A DNA stretch of 64,000 bases, taken from Propionibacteriaceae bacterium. Lineage in GTDB: Bacteria; Actinomycetota; Actinomycetes; Propionibacteriales; Propionibacteriaceae. The translations under genes and the position numbers were made by a program. The stretch covers positions 1 through 64,000 of the forward strand of contig JAISHO010000049.1 in the NCBI GenBank assembly GCA_031262485.1, given 5' to 3'. Position 1 is the first letter of the stretch. Every line of letters starts with the position of its first letter. This document shows, piece after piece, positions 29,780 to 38,485 of this stretch. A model generated the notes under the pieces. It was not told the origin of the DNA and made no database searches. It worked only from the letters and a program-made list of their open reading frames with translations.

Positions 29780-31111
29780 TCAGCGACGAATCGGCAAGCT
29801 CAATTCCTCAGGGGTGACCGGCCGCCCTTCGGCCAGGGAGACGTTTCCGCAGATGCCGACGGCGATGGCGTTGACCCCGTCGCCCCAATCGGAGGGGCGC
29901 CCCAGGGGATCCTCGCCCGGGCCGGCGAAGACGTCCTGGAGGAGGAGACGGTCGCCGCCCCCGTGGCCGCCGGGGCCGACCGCGGTGATGGCCCGTTCCT
30001 CGGCCCGCCCGAAGTGCTTCTGGACGAGGAGACGCTCACCGGTCGGGCGCAGCGGATCGGCCGACTCGTCGGCCGTGAAGCTGGGATCGAGCACGGTGAC
30101 GTGGTCGTCGGCGAAGAGCACGCCGGAGCGTTCGACGACGGTCAGCTCGGCCCGTCCCTCGGTGCCGTTGACAGCCACCCGGTAGCCCTCCCAGGGGCTG
30201 TGGGCGTTGAGGGAGTAGGAGAGGCTCGGGCCGCCGGCGTAGGTCACGACGACGCTGAGGTTGTCCTCCGTCGTCACGCCCGGGGCGAAGACGTCTTGGT
30301 CGCGCAGATAACCGTCGTAGTGCTCTTGCTCGAGGTAGAGCTTCTCCAAGCGCGGGTCGGTGCGCAGGTCGAGCTCGTAGGGGGAGTGCGGGCCGTCGTG
30401 GGTGCCGCGCGGCGAACGGGGGCCGAGACCGCGGGCGTCGGCGTTCTCCGCGCCGTAGAACTTGACCCCGCCGGCGGCGTAGACCCGGGCTGGGACGTCG
30501 TCGATCCACCAGTTGACGAGGTCGAAGTGGTGGGAGGCCTTGTGGATGAGTAAGCCGCCGGAGTTCTTCTTGTCGCGGTGCCAGCGGCGGAAATAGTCGG
30601 CGCCGTGAGCGGTGTCGAGGACCCATTCGAAGGCGACCGAGGTGACCTGGCCGATCTCCCCGGATTGGATGACCTCCTTGAGGGCCGAGTTGCGCGGCGA
30701 GTAACGATAGTTGAAGGTGACGACGACGTCGCGCCCGGTGCGCTCGACCGCCTCGGCGATGGCTTGGGCGGAGGCCGCGTCGATCGTCAAAGGCTTCTCC
30801 GAGACGACGTCGGCGCCGGCTTCAAGGGAGCGGACGATGATGTCGGCGTGGGTGTAGTCGGGCGTCGTGACGATGACCCGGTCGATCTTCTGCTCGGCGA
30901 TGATCTTCTCGAGATCCTCGGGGCCGCCAGTGGCGATCGAAGCGGGATCGACGCCGAATTCCTCGGCCATCCGGTCGAGGTGCACGGCGATCCGTCCGGG
31001 GTTGGTGTCGATGAGGGCGGCCAAGGTCGCCTCGTCGCGGTGGTCGGAGCCGATGGCGTCGAGGAACATCTGGCAGCGGTGGCCGGTTCCGACGACGGCG
31101 TAGCGTTTCAT
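29780..31111 (-). CDS. Gfo/Idh/MocA-family oxidoreductase (second copy)
   Basis: 443 residues. Rossmann start RYAVVGTGHRCQMFLDAI, TPDYTHADII, and the EKP motif as VVSEKPLTID. The catalytic-region motif is GGLLIHKASHHFDLVNWW (Lys and His-His-x-Asp), which is typical of the larger GFO subgroup found with carbohydrate ABC transporters. It is the third gene of the minus-strand operon after two sugar permeases, with a 100-base gap. It shares little beyond fold-level motifs with the plus-strand copy, so two successive oxidation/reduction steps (as in 3-keto-glycoside chemistry) are possible but unproven. Confidence 0.9.
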   Translation of the reverse strand: MKRYAVVGTGHRCQMFLDAIGSDHRDEATLAALIDTNPGRIAVHLDRMAEEFGVDPASIATGGPEDLEKIIAEQKIDRVIVTTPDYTHADIIVRSLEAGADVVSEKPLTIDAASAQAIAEAVERTGRDVVVTFNYRYSPRNSALKEVIQSGEIGQVTSVAFEWVLDTAHGADYFRRWHRDKKNSGGLLIHKASHHFDLVNWWIDDVPARVYAAGGVKFYGAENADARGLGPRSPRGTHDGPHSPYELDLRTDPRLEKLYLEQEHYDGYLRDQDVFAPGVTTEDNLSVVVTYAGGPSLSYSLNAHSPWEGYRVAVNGTEGRAELTVVERSGVLFADDHVTVLDPSFTADESADPLRPTGERLLVQKHFGRAEERAITAVGPGGHGGGDRLLLQDVFAGPGEDPLGRPSDWGDGVNAIAVGICGNVSLAEGRPVTPEELSLPIRR

Positions 31112-31211
31112 GAATCATCCTTTCGAGGGAGTGGTGGTGGTCTGGTCGTCAAGAGGGGTGGGTCCGCCAGGGCTCTCGGCTCGCCGGCTGACTCGGTTCA
31201 CGGGGAATCGG

Positions 31212-32132
31212 TCACTTGATGCCGGTGGTGGCGATGCCCCGGATAAGGAAGCGTTGCCCGAAGAGGAAGGCGAGGAAGATCGGGATGAGCGAGAGCACGC
31301 TCATCGCGAAGATCGCCCCCCAGTTCGTCAACCCGGAGGAGTCCTGGAAGGCCCGCAAGCCCAACTGGACGGTGTAGAGCTCCTCGCGCCCCGACAGGTA
31401 GAGCAAGCTGCCGAAGAAGTCGTTCCAGGTCCAGATGAAGGTGAAGATCGCTGTCGTGGCGATGGCCGGCACGAGCAGCGGCATGATGATGTTGAAGAAG
31501 ATCCGGAAGTGCCCGCAGCCGTCGATGAGGGCGGCTTCGTCAAGCTCACGGGGCAACCCGCGGATGAACTGGACGAGGAGGAAGACGAAGAACGCGTCCG
31601 TCGCCAGCAGTTTCGGCAGGATGAGCGGCCAGAAGGTGCCGAGCATGCCGAGCTTCGAGAAGACGATGTACTGCGGCACGATGAGCACGTGGAAGGGCAG
31701 CATGATCGTCAGCAGCATGATGGCGAAGAGGATGTTCTTCGCCGTGAAGCGGAGCCGGGCGAAGGCATAGGCCGCCAAGGAGCAGGTGACGACGTTGCCG
31801 AGGATCGACCCGGCCGAGACGATGACCGAGTTGATCATGTAAGTGCCGAAGGGTCGGCCTAGGGCGTCCCAGCCGTACTCGTAGTTCTCCGTCGTGAAGT
31901 TGTCGAAGACGAGCCCGGGGGTGCGGAAGATGAGGTCTCCGGGGCGCAGCGAGCTGACGAGCATCCAGATGAGCGGATAGATCATGACGCAGGCCGCGGC
32001 GACAAGCAGGATGTGCTTGATGACGGATTTGACCCGTTGGCCGGTGGGAACCGGGCGCTTGGCGTGACGGCGATCCTCCGCCGACAATTCCCGCGGTGAC
32101 GTAGGGGCGGTGGTGGTGGCGAGATCAGTCAT
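31212..32132 (-). CDS. Carbohydrate ABC transporter permease (MalG type)
   Basis: 306 residues, six spans: a disordered N-terminus, first span ILLVAAACVMIYPLIWMLV, then the cytoplasmic coupling loop ELDEAALIDGCGHFRIFFNI with the EAA motif, and IMPLLVPAI. The start ATG (32132) overlaps the stop of the partner permease by eight bases. Proteins of this class import oligosaccharides with a MalF-type partner, a solute-binding lipoprotein and an MsiK-type ATPase; the last two are not in the window. Confidence 0.93.
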   Translation of the reverse strand: MTDLATTTAPTSPRELSAEDRRHAKRPVPTGQRVKSVIKHILLVAAACVMIYPLIWMLVSSLRPGDLIFRTPGLVFDNFTTENYEYGWDALGRPFGTYMINSVIVSAGSILGNVVTCSLAAYAFARLRFTAKNILFAIMLLTIMLPFHVLIVPQYIVFSKLGMLGTFWPLILPKLLATDAFFVFLLVQFIRGLPRELDEAALIDGCGHFRIFFNIIMPLLVPAIATTAIFTFIWTWNDFFGSLLYLSGREELYTVQLGLRAFQDSSGLTNWGAIFAMSVLSLIPIFLAFLFGQRFLIRGIATTGIK

Positions 32133-33057
32133 CGTAGAAAACCCAATACTTCGAGAGGTAGAAATTGGCGGCGGTGAAAATGGTGATGATGACGACGAGG
32201 AACCAGGCCATCGCCGAGGCGTAGCCCATTTCGAGTTTGTTGACGAAGCCCGTCTCGTAGATGTACAGCGAGTAGAACAGCGTCGAGTCGACCGGCCCGC
32301 CGGTTCCACCGGAGACGATGTACGCCTGGGTGAACGATTGGAAGGCACCGATGATCTGGAGGATGAGGTTGAAGAAGATGATCGGCGAGAGCAGCGGCAT
32401 GGTGATGCGCCAGAACTGAATCCACTTGCCGGCGCCGTCGACCGAGGCGGCCTCGTAGTACATCGACGGGATCTGACGCAGCCCGGCCAAGAAGATGATC
32501 ATCGGCGAGCCGAAGGTCCACACGTGGAGGATCATGATCGTGATGAGGGCCGTGCGCGTGTCGCCCATCCACGAGTAATCGGGCGATTCGATGATGCCGA
32601 GTTTGGCCAGGATCGTCGAGACGAGGCCTTGGGCGCCGAAGATCCGCGTCCAGAGCAAAGCGATGGCGACCGAGGAGCCCATGAGGCTCGGCAGGTAGAA
32701 GACCGAGCGGTAGAACGGCAACCCCTTCATGCCTTGGTTGAGCAGGACGGCGATGCCGAGGGCGAGGGCCAACTGGAAGGGCGTCGAGACGAGGACGTAG
32801 GTCAACGTCACTTTGATCGACTGCCACATCCGGTCGTCGGCGAACATCCGGGCGTAGTTCTCGATTCCGAGGAACTCCGTCCGCCGGCTGGTCAGACGGT
32901 AGTTCGTGAAGCTCAACACCAGACTGGCGATGAGGGGGATCATCGTGATGGCCAATAGGCCGATGATCCACGGCGCCAAGAAAACGAGAGCGACCTTGTT
33001 GTCAGTGTTCTCTTGCTTGCCGCCTTTGATGTTTTTCAGTTCCATGAGGGCGCTCAT
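32125..33057 (-). CDS. Carbohydrate ABC transporter permease (MalF type)
   Basis: 310 residues from ATG 33057, which has GTGGAG at ribosome-site distance; ATG 33087 is an alternative with no ribosome site. First span VALVFLAPWIIGLLAITMIP, EAA coupling loop YYEAASVDGAGKWIQFWRIT, and a final span near MAWFLVVIITIFTAANFYL. First gene of the permease-permease-dehydrogenase operon, downstream of a strong promoter with operator palindromes. Normally a solute-binding protein gene precedes this gene; here the promoter does instead. Confidence 0.92.
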   Translation of the reverse strand: MSALMELKNIKGGKQENTDNKVALVFLAPWIIGLLAITMIPLIASLVLSFTNYRLTSRRTEFLGIENYARMFADDRMWQSIKVTLTYVLVSTPFQLALALGIAVLLNQGMKGLPFYRSVFYLPSLMGSSVAIALLWTRIFGAQGLVSTILAKLGIIESPDYSWMGDTRTALITIMILHVWTFGSPMIIFLAGLRQIPSMYYEAASVDGAGKWIQFWRITMPLLSPIIFFNLILQIIGAFQSFTQAYIVSGGTGGPVDSTLFYSLYIYETGFVNKLEMGYASAMAWFLVVIITIFTAANFYLSKYWVFYDD

Positions 33058-33183
33058 CGTGGCTCCACTTCTCGAACTCCTCTTCATTGCGGATCACAGG
33101 GGCGGCGCGGGTGGACCGGCCCGTCTGCGGTGGCTCGGCACCGTCGTCGTGCCGTTCCACGAGCGTTACCACACCGATCCGGT

Positions 33184-33235
33184 AAGCGCTTTCCTCCCTA
33201 TCATGACAGCTTGCAAGCGCAATGTAAACCTTTAC
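33184..33235 (-). promoter_or_regulatory. Promoter with three palindromic operator candidates for the sugar permease operon
   Basis: Read on the minus strand: -35 TTTACA (33228-33223), 17-base spacer, -10 CATGAT (33205-33200). Palindromes: GTAAA-CC-TTTAC (33224-33235) over the -35, GCTTGCAAGC (33209-33218) inside the spacer, AAGCGCTT (33184-33191) just past the expected start. LacI/GalR proteins commonly bind such sites, and a LacI-family gene lies in the same locus. Confidence 0.7.
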
Positions 33236-33242
33236 GGAGTCA

Positions 33243-34034
33243 TTACGCTGGCGTTTCTTCGGCGCCGCCGAATCGGCGATCTCGCCCCAGGTAGAGCTCG
33301 ATCGCGCGCCACAGATCGCGCCGGTCGAAATCGGGCCAGAGGCGGTCGAGGAAGACCATTTCGGCGTAGGCGGACTGCCAGATGAGGAAGTTCGAGGTGC
33401 GCTGTTCTCCGGAGGAGCGGACGAACAGATCGACGTCGGGGATGGCGGGCTCGTCGAGGAAACGACGGAAGCGCTCCTCCGTCAAGCGTTCCGGATCGAG
33501 ACGGCCGGCCACCGCTTGGCGGGCGATCTCCTTGGCGGCGTCGACGATCTCGGCCCGTCCGCCGTAGTTGACGCAGAATTGCAGGGTCAGCGCGTCGTTG
33601 TGGGCTGAGATGGCTTCGGCCTCCTCGAGCTCACGGACGACCGATGGCCACAGACGGCGTCGGCGCCCGGCCCAGCGGATGCGCACCCCGAGGGCGTCGA
33701 GGTCGTCGCGGCGGCGGTGGATGACGTCGCGGTTGAACCCCATGAGCCAGCGCACCTCGTCGACGGGGCGGCGCCAGTTCTCGGTCGAGAAGGCGTAGAC
33801 GGACAGGTAAGGCAAGCCGATCTCGAGCGCCCCTTCGATGACGTCGAACAGGGCCGTCTCACCCCGGCGGTGGCCTTCGGTGCGGGGAAGGCCTCGCTGT
33901 TGTGCCCAGCGTCCGTTGCCGTCCATGACGAGGGCGACGTGGCGGGGCATGGCCGCCGCGGGGATGGCGGGCGGGCGAGCGCCGGAGGGATGGGGACTGG
34001 GGGGACGCGGTGTCCTGGCTCCGGTGTGCGGCAT
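33243..34034 (-). CDS. uppS: Isoprenyl transferase (undecaprenyl/decaprenyl diphosphate synthase)
   Basis: 263 residues. Cis-prenyltransferase that makes the lipid carrier for wall synthesis. [11 protein letters not shown] carries the catalytic Asp, [16 protein letters not shown] binds [17 protein letters not shown] follows, and [19 protein letters not shown] is the C-terminal signature (RSSGE in place of the commoner RTSGE). A Pro-rich N-terminal ~28 residues precede the fold; the ATG at 34034 has a leaderless-type -10 just before it. It is divergent from recO; in many actinobacteria the two are co-directional. Confidence 0.95.
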   Translation of the reverse strand: MPHTGARTPRPPSPHPSGARPPAIPAAAMPRHVALVMDGNGRWAQQRGLPRTEGHRRGETALFDVIEGALEIGLPYLSVYAFSTENWRRPVDEVRWLMGFNRDVIHRRRDDLDALGVRIRWAGRRRRLWPSVVRELEEAEAISAHNDALTLQFCVNYGGRAEIVDAAKEIARQAVAGRLDPERLTEERFRRFLDEPAIPDVDLFVRSSGEQRTSNFLIWQSAYAEMVFLDRLWPDFDRRDLWRAIELYLGRDRRFGGAEETPA

Positions 34035-34040
34035 GAGGCA

Positions 34041-34046
34041 AGCATA
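34041..34046 (-). promoter_or_regulatory. -10 element of uppS
   Basis: Minus-strand TATGCT ends six bases before ATG 34034. The overlapping plus-strand CATAAT (34043-34048) could serve recO. Confidence 0.4.
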
Positions 34047-34099
34047 ATGAGGAGAGCCGGGTGGAGAGAGAAGACAGCCGGCAGACGCGAGGAGGGGCG

Positions 34100-34840
34100 A
34101 TGGCGACGTATGTCGACGACGGTGTCGTCTTGCGGACGACTCGTTTGGGCGAGGCCGATCGCATCGTCACCGTCTTGACGCGCCGCCACGGCAAGATCCG
34201 GGCCGTCGCGCGCGGGGTGCGCCGCACCTCGAGCCGTTTCGGCGCCCGGCTCGAACCGTTCAGCCAGGCCGATCTCCAGGTGGTCGAGGGCAGGACGTTG
34301 CACACGATCGCCCAGGCCGTCACGCGACACCCCTATGGCAAGGCCTTTCTCGAAGATTACGGGGCGTTCACGGCGGCTGAGGCGATGGTCGAGACGGCCG
34401 ACCGGATGGTGCCCGAGGAGGGCTCGCCGGCCCAGCGCCACTATCTCCTCCTCATCGGCGCGTTGCGCACCTTGGGGGAGGGGACGCCCGATGGCCCGCG
34501 TCCGCCCGGGCTCATCCTCGACTCCTATCTCATCCGGGCGGCGGCGGCCTCCGGCTACGCCCCGATCCTCGACGTCTGCGCCCGGTGCGGCGCCGGTGGC
34601 CCCCACGAGTTCTTCCATCCCCCCTCGGGCGGGGTGGTCTGCCGGGCCTGCCGCCCCTCGGGCTCCTCCTCGCTCGGCCCGGGCACTCTGGCCTACCTCA
34701 AGGCCTTGTCAACCGGGGATTGGCCGCAGACACGCGAGATCCCCGCCCAACAACGCGGTGAGGCCTCCGGTATCATTGCCGCTTTCTTACGCTGGCATCT
34801 CGAACGAAGTGTGACATCGTTGGCCTTCGTCGAGCGCTGA
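34100..34840 (+). CDS. recO: DNA repair protein RecO
   Basis: 246 residues. Recombination mediator that loads RecA on SSB-coated gaps with RecR. N-terminal OB fold ([20 protein letters not shown], then [18 protein letters not shown]), and a C-terminal zinc site with CxxC pairs (CARCGA and VCRACRP). ATG 34100 is chosen for the GAGGAGGGG just upstream; an earlier ATG would add 13 unrelated residues. It is followed by the infB leader. Confidence 0.95.
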   Translation: MATYVDDGVVLRTTRLGEADRIVTVLTRRHGKIRAVARGVRRTSSRFGARLEPFSQADLQVVEGRTLHTIAQAVTRHPYGKAFLEDYGAFTAAEAMVETADRMVPEEGSPAQRHYLLLIGALRTLGEGTPDGPRPPGLILDSYLIRAAAASGYAPILDVCARCGAGGPHEFFHPPSGGVVCRACRPSGSSSLGPGTLAYLKALSTGDWPQTREIPAQQRGEASGIIAAFLRWHLERSVTSLAFVER

Positions 34841-34849
34841 GTGTAGACT
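34820..34849 (+). promoter_or_regulatory. infB promoter
   Basis: TTGGCC (34820-34825), spacer 18, TAGACT (34844-34849), overlapping the recO stop codon. The expected start near 34856 gives a leader of about 125 bases. Confidence 0.5.
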
Positions 34850-34871
34850 ACGGAAGGCTTGCCGCTGTGGC

Positions 34872-34946
34872 ATGCCAATTCGAGAGGCGGGCTGACGCTC
34901 ATGAATGCGCGATGAGTACCCCCCAATGAACACCCGTACCAACTAG
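34872..34946 (+). other. Chain of four mini-ORFs in the infB leader
   Basis: ATG...TGA 34872-34895 (7 codons, MPIREAG), 34901-34915 (MNAR), 34912-34929 (MSTPQ) and 34926-34946 (MNTRTN, TAG). The second, third and fourth are joined by ATGA overlaps, so ribosomes could pass from one to the next. They may be chance, but start/stop overlap twice running in a leader is unusual. The last ends 35 bases before infB. Confidence 0.4.
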
Positions 34947-34948
34947 TC

Positions 34949-34969
34949 GGCCCAGACGCGGTTTGGGCC
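34949..34969 (+). promoter_or_regulatory. Hairpin just upstream of the infB ribosome site
   Basis: GGCCCA-N9-TGGGCC; the ribosome site GAAGGAG begins two bases after it. It could set ribosome access to infB. Confidence 0.5.
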
Positions 34970-34981
34970 TGAAGGAGATTT

Positions 34982-37831
34982 GTGGCCAAGCCCCGCGTCC
35001 ATGAGCTCGCCAAAGAGCTGGGACTCGAAAGCAAAGAAGTTCTCAAGACGCTCGCCGATGAATTAGGCGAGTACGTCCGTTCGGCCTCGTCGACGATCGA
35101 GCCCCCCGTGGCCCGTCGTGTGAGAGAGTATTACGCCTCTCGTCAAGGTCCGGCCGCTTCGGCTCCCCAAGCCGCCTCGCCGCCGGCGAAGAAGCCCACA
35201 CCCGCTCCGGCTCCCGCCGCTGAGACGACGGCTCCACCCGTTCCCTCTCCGGCTGAGACCCCGGCGGCCGCCAAGCCGGTTCCGGCGCCTGCTCCTGTCG
35301 CTGAGGCGCCTGCTCCGCCCGCGCCGACGCCAGCGGCTCCGGCTCCCGCCGTTCCGGCCGCCCCCGCGCCCGCCGCGCCGACTCCGGTCTCCACGCCGGC
35401 TCCGGTCGAGCCGCCCGCTGAGCCTGAGGCGCCTCCCGCTTCGGCCGCTCCCAGCGCTCAGGCTCCGGTCGCGCCGCGTCCCCAGGCCCCCAAGCCGGGT
35501 CCGATTCCCCGTCCGCCCCGTCCCGGCGGCGGCTCCCAGGGCGCCCGCCGTCCCGGTGCGCCGCGTCCGGGGAACAATCCTTACGCTTCTTCCCAGGGCA
35601 TGGGAGTGCGTCGTGGCCGTTCCGACGACCGCGCCCCCCGTCCCGGAGAGCAACGCGGCCCCGGTCGTTCCGGCGATCGTCCGCCGCGTCCCGGCGCCGG
35701 TTCCGGCGGTGGTCGTCCTAATCCGGCCATGATGCCCAAGCAAGCCTCCGGTGGCCTGCAGAGCCCGCTCAACCGCAGTGGTGGAGGCGGCCGCTCCGGT
35801 GGTCCCGGCGGCGGCGCCGGCTCGCGTGGCCGCGGCGGCGGCTCCTTCGGCGCCGGTCCCGGCCCGAACCAAGGCGGCGGTCGTGGTGGCCGTGGGGGCC
35901 GGACGGGCTCCGGCACTCAGGGCGCCTTCGGACGCAACGGCGGCGCCGGCCGTCGTCGCAAGGGTGGGCGCACCCGGCGGCAGGAACAGGAGCAAATGGA
36001 GGCTCCGATCGTCGGTGGCGTCCGCATCCGGCAAGGCGACGGTCAAACCGTCCGCTTGGCCCGAGGCGCCTCGCTGACGGATCTGGCCGAGAAGATCGGC
36101 GTCGATCCCGCCGCCCTCGTCCAGGTGCTCTTCAACCTCGGCGAGATGGTGACGGCCACCCAATCGGTCTCCGACGACACCCTCGAGGTGCTCGGCGCCG
36201 AGTTGAACTACGACATCCAGGTCGTCTCTCCCGAAGACGAGGATCGCGAACTGCTCGAGAGCTTCGACCTCGAGTTCGGCGACAACGAGGGAGACGAGGC
36301 GGACTTCGTCATCCGTCCCCCCATCGTCACCGTCATGGGCCACGTCGACCACGGCAAGACGAAGCTGCTCGACGCGCTCCGTCACACCAACGTCGTCGAG
36401 GGTGAGGCCGGGGGCATCACCCAGGCGATCGGCGCCTACCAGGTCAAGACGGTCGTCGATGGCGAGCCCCGTTCGGTCACCTTCATCGACACCCCGGGCC
36501 ACGAGGCCTTCACCGCCATGCGAGCTCGCGGCGCGCAGTCGACCGACATCGCCGTCCTCGTCGTGGCAGCCGATGACGGCGTCATGCCGCAGACGGTCGA
36601 GGCCCTCAACCACGCCAAGGCGGCCGATGTGCCGGTCGTCGTGGCCGTCAACAAGATCGACCGCCCCGGCGCCGATCCGACGAAGGTGCGCGGGCAACTG
36701 ACCGAGTACGGCCTCATCCCCGAGGAATACGGCGGCGACACGATGTTCGTCGACGTCTCCGCCGTCACCCGGGAGGGCCTCGACGATCTCCTCGCCGCCA
36801 TCGTGTTGACGGCCGACGCCTCGCTCGATCTGCACGTCAACCCGACGATGCCGGCTCAAGGCGTCGCGATCGAGGCTCACCTCGACCGTGGCCGCGGCCC
36901 GGTCGCGACAGCCCTCATTCACCGTGGGACGCTGCGGATCGGCGACGCGCTCGTGGCCGGTTCGGCTTACGGGCGGGTTCGCGCCCTCATCAACGACCAC
37001 GGCGAATCGGTCGACGAGGCGCCGCCCTCGATGCCGGTCCAGGTCCTCGGCTTGGCCTCGGTGCCGGGCGCCGGCGACAACTTCCTCGTGGTCGACGACG
37101 AGCGCACCGCCCGTCAGATCGCCGAGAAGCGGGAGGCTCGTCAGCGCGCCGCCGCCCTCGCCAAGTCGACCCGTCGGCGCACCCTCGACGAGTTGTTCGC
37201 CCAACTCGACAAGGGCGTCACCGAGCTCAACCTCATCCTCAAGGGCGATTCGGCCGGCGCCGTCGAAGCCCTCGAGGACGCCCTGTTGCGGATCGACGTC
37301 GGCGAGGAAGTCTCGCTGCGCATCATCGACCGCGGGGTCGGCGCCATCACCGAGACGAACGTCTCGCTGGCCTCGGCCTCTGACGCCATCATCATCGGCT
37401 TCCACGTGCGGGCCCAGGGCCACGCCACGGAGATGGCCGATCGCGAGGGCGTGGAGATCCGCTACTACTCCGTCATCTTCGACGCCATCGACGACATCGA
37501 GGCCGCCCTCAAGGGTCTGCTCAAGCCGATCTACGAGGAGCAGGTCCGCGGCAACGCCGAGATCCGTCAGATCTTCCGTTCCTCCAAAGCGGGCCTCATC
37601 GCTGGCTGTCTCGTCACTTCCGGTCTCATCCGGCGCCACGCCAAGGCCCGGATCCTGCGCGACGGCCTCGTCGTCGCTGAGACGGGCATCAACACGTTGC
37701 GTCGCGAGAAGGACGACGTCGTCGAGGTGCGCGAGGGTTACGAGTGCGGTATCACGCTCGACGGCTTCTCCGACATCCGGGTCGACGACATCATCGAAAC
37801 CTTCGAGATGGTCGAGAAACCGCGGGAGTGA
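34982..37831 (+). CDS. infB: Translation initiation factor IF-2
   Basis: 949 residues. GTPase that brings fMet-tRNA to the 30S subunit. N-terminal IF2_N helix ([20 protein letters not shown]), then a ~280-residue disordered part that is Ala/Pro-rich (about 55-190) and Gly/Arg-rich (about 195-335), a second IF2_N ([17 protein letters not shown]), the G domain ([26 protein letters not shown]) and domains II-IV. GTG start with GAAGGAG five bases away. It begins the infB-rbfA-truB-ribF group, but nusA and ylxR, which usually precede infB, are absent; recO is the upstream gene. Confidence 0.97.
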   Translation: MAKPRVHELAKELGLESKEVLKTLADELGEYVRSASSTIEPPVARRVREYYASRQGPAASAPQAASPPAKKPTPAPAPAAETTAPPVPSPAETPAAAKPVPAPAPVAEAPAPPAPTPAAPAPAVPAAPAPAAPTPVSTPAPVEPPAEPEAPPASAAPSAQAPVAPRPQAPKPGPIPRPPRPGGGSQGARRPGAPRPGNNPYASSQGMGVRRGRSDDRAPRPGEQRGPGRSGDRPPRPGAGSGGGRPNPAMMPKQASGGLQSPLNRSGGGGRSGGPGGGAGSRGRGGGSFGAGPGPNQGGGRGGRGGRTGSGTQGAFGRNGGAGRRRKGGRTRRQEQEQMEAPIVGGVRIRQGDGQTVRLARGASLTDLAEKIGVDPAALVQVLFNLGEMVTATQSVSDDTLEVLGAELNYDIQVVSPEDEDRELLESFDLEFGDNEGDEADFVIRPPIVTVMGHVDHGKTKLLDALRHTNVVEGEAGGITQAIGAYQVKTVVDGEPRSVTFIDTPGHEAFTAMRARGAQSTDIAVLVVAADDGVMPQTVEALNHAKAADVPVVVAVNKIDRPGADPTKVRGQLTEYGLIPEEYGGDTMFVDVSAVTREGLDDLLAAIVLTADASLDLHVNPTMPAQGVAIEAHLDRGRGPVATALIHRGTLRIGDALVAGSAYGRVRALINDHGESVDEAPPSMPVQVLGLASVPGAGDNFLVVDDERTARQIAEKREARQRAAALAKSTRRRTLDELFAQLDKGVTELNLILKGDSAGAVEALEDALLRIDVGEEVSLRIIDRGVGAITETNVSLASASDAIIIGFHVRAQGHATEMADREGVEIRYYSVIFDAIDDIEAALKGLLKPIYEEQVRGNAEIRQIFRSSKAGLIAGCLVTSGLIRRHAKARILRDGLVVAETGINTLRREKDDVVEVREGYECGITLDGFSDIRVDDIIETFEMVEKPRE

Positions 37832-37840
37832 TCGAAGAGC

Positions 37841-37866
37841 CGCTCCCTCACCTGTGTGGGGGAGCG
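37841..37866 (+). terminator. Hairpin after infB
   Basis: 11-bp stem CGCTCCCTCAC / GTGGGGGAGCG (one T-G wobble), CTGT loop, nine bases after the infB stop. No T-run follows, so attenuation or RNA protection is as likely as termination. Confidence 0.5.
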
Positions 37867-37917
37867 CGGTGGGAGGCGAGCGTCCGGCTCGCGATCCTAC
37901 GACAATGCGTTGGTGAG

Positions 37918-37942
37918 GTGGCCGCCCGGTGGGGGCGGCCAC
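37918..37942 (+). promoter_or_regulatory. Hairpin upstream of rbfA
   Basis: GTGGCCGCCC / GGGCGGCCAC, 10 bp, five-base loop, ending 24 bases before rbfA. With the preceding hairpin it makes the infB-rbfA gap strongly structured. Confidence 0.5.
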
Positions 37943-37966
37943 TGACCGAGGAAGGGTGAACGAGCG

Positions 37967-38485
37967 ATGCCGTCAGCGGCTTCTTTCAAGGTGGCGGAAC
38001 AGATCAAGACGATCGCCGCTCAGATGTTGCAACGTCGGATCCAAGATCCCCGTCTCGGGTTCGTCACCATCACCGACGCCCGTTTGAGCAAGGACTGGCA
38101 CACCTGCGAGTTGTTCTACACCGTGCTCGGCACCGTCGAGGATCGAGCCGAGACCGAAGCGGCCCTCGAGGCGGCCAAGGGGCAGATTCGCACCCAGGTG
38201 GCCCGTCAGCTGGCGATGCGCTTCACTCCACAGATCGTCTTCGTGGCCGACGCCCTGCCCGATCAAAGCCGCGACTTCGAGGAGTTGTTGGCTCAGGTCA
38301 AGGCGACCGACGCTCAGATCGCCGCCGGAGCCAGCGGGGCCACGTACGCCGGAGACGAGGATCCCTATCGCAAGCCTCCCGTCGAGACGGATGACGAAGC
38401 CGATGAGGCGGAGTTCGAAGGCTCGCCTGAAGTTGATGACGAAGAAGAGCCTCACCCCGGCGAGACTGAGCGAGAGCTTGCGTGA
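37967..38485 (+). CDS. rbfA: Ribosome-binding factor A
   Basis: 172 residues. Binds the 30S subunit during late 16S maturation, especially in the cold. KH-like fold: FKVAEQIKTIAAQML, RIQDPRLGFVTITDARLSKD, then RTQVARQLAMRFTPQIVF. The C-terminal ~50 residues are an acidic Asp/Glu-rich extension not needed for the fold. Its end overlaps the truB GTG. Confidence 0.95.
   Translation: MPSAASFKVAEQIKTIAAQMLQRRIQDPRLGFVTITDARLSKDWHTCELFYTVLGTVEDRAETEAALEAAKGQIRTQVARQLAMRFTPQIVFVADALPDQSRDFEELLAQVKATDAQIAAGASGATYAGDEDPYRKPPVETDDEADEAEFEGSPEVDDEEEPHPGETERELA

Noticed and set aside
35063-37942. 959-codon antisense frame over infB
   Set aside because: Opposite to a certain infB; composition (Gly/Arg/Asp) is that of a GC-rich shadow frame and it has no family motif.
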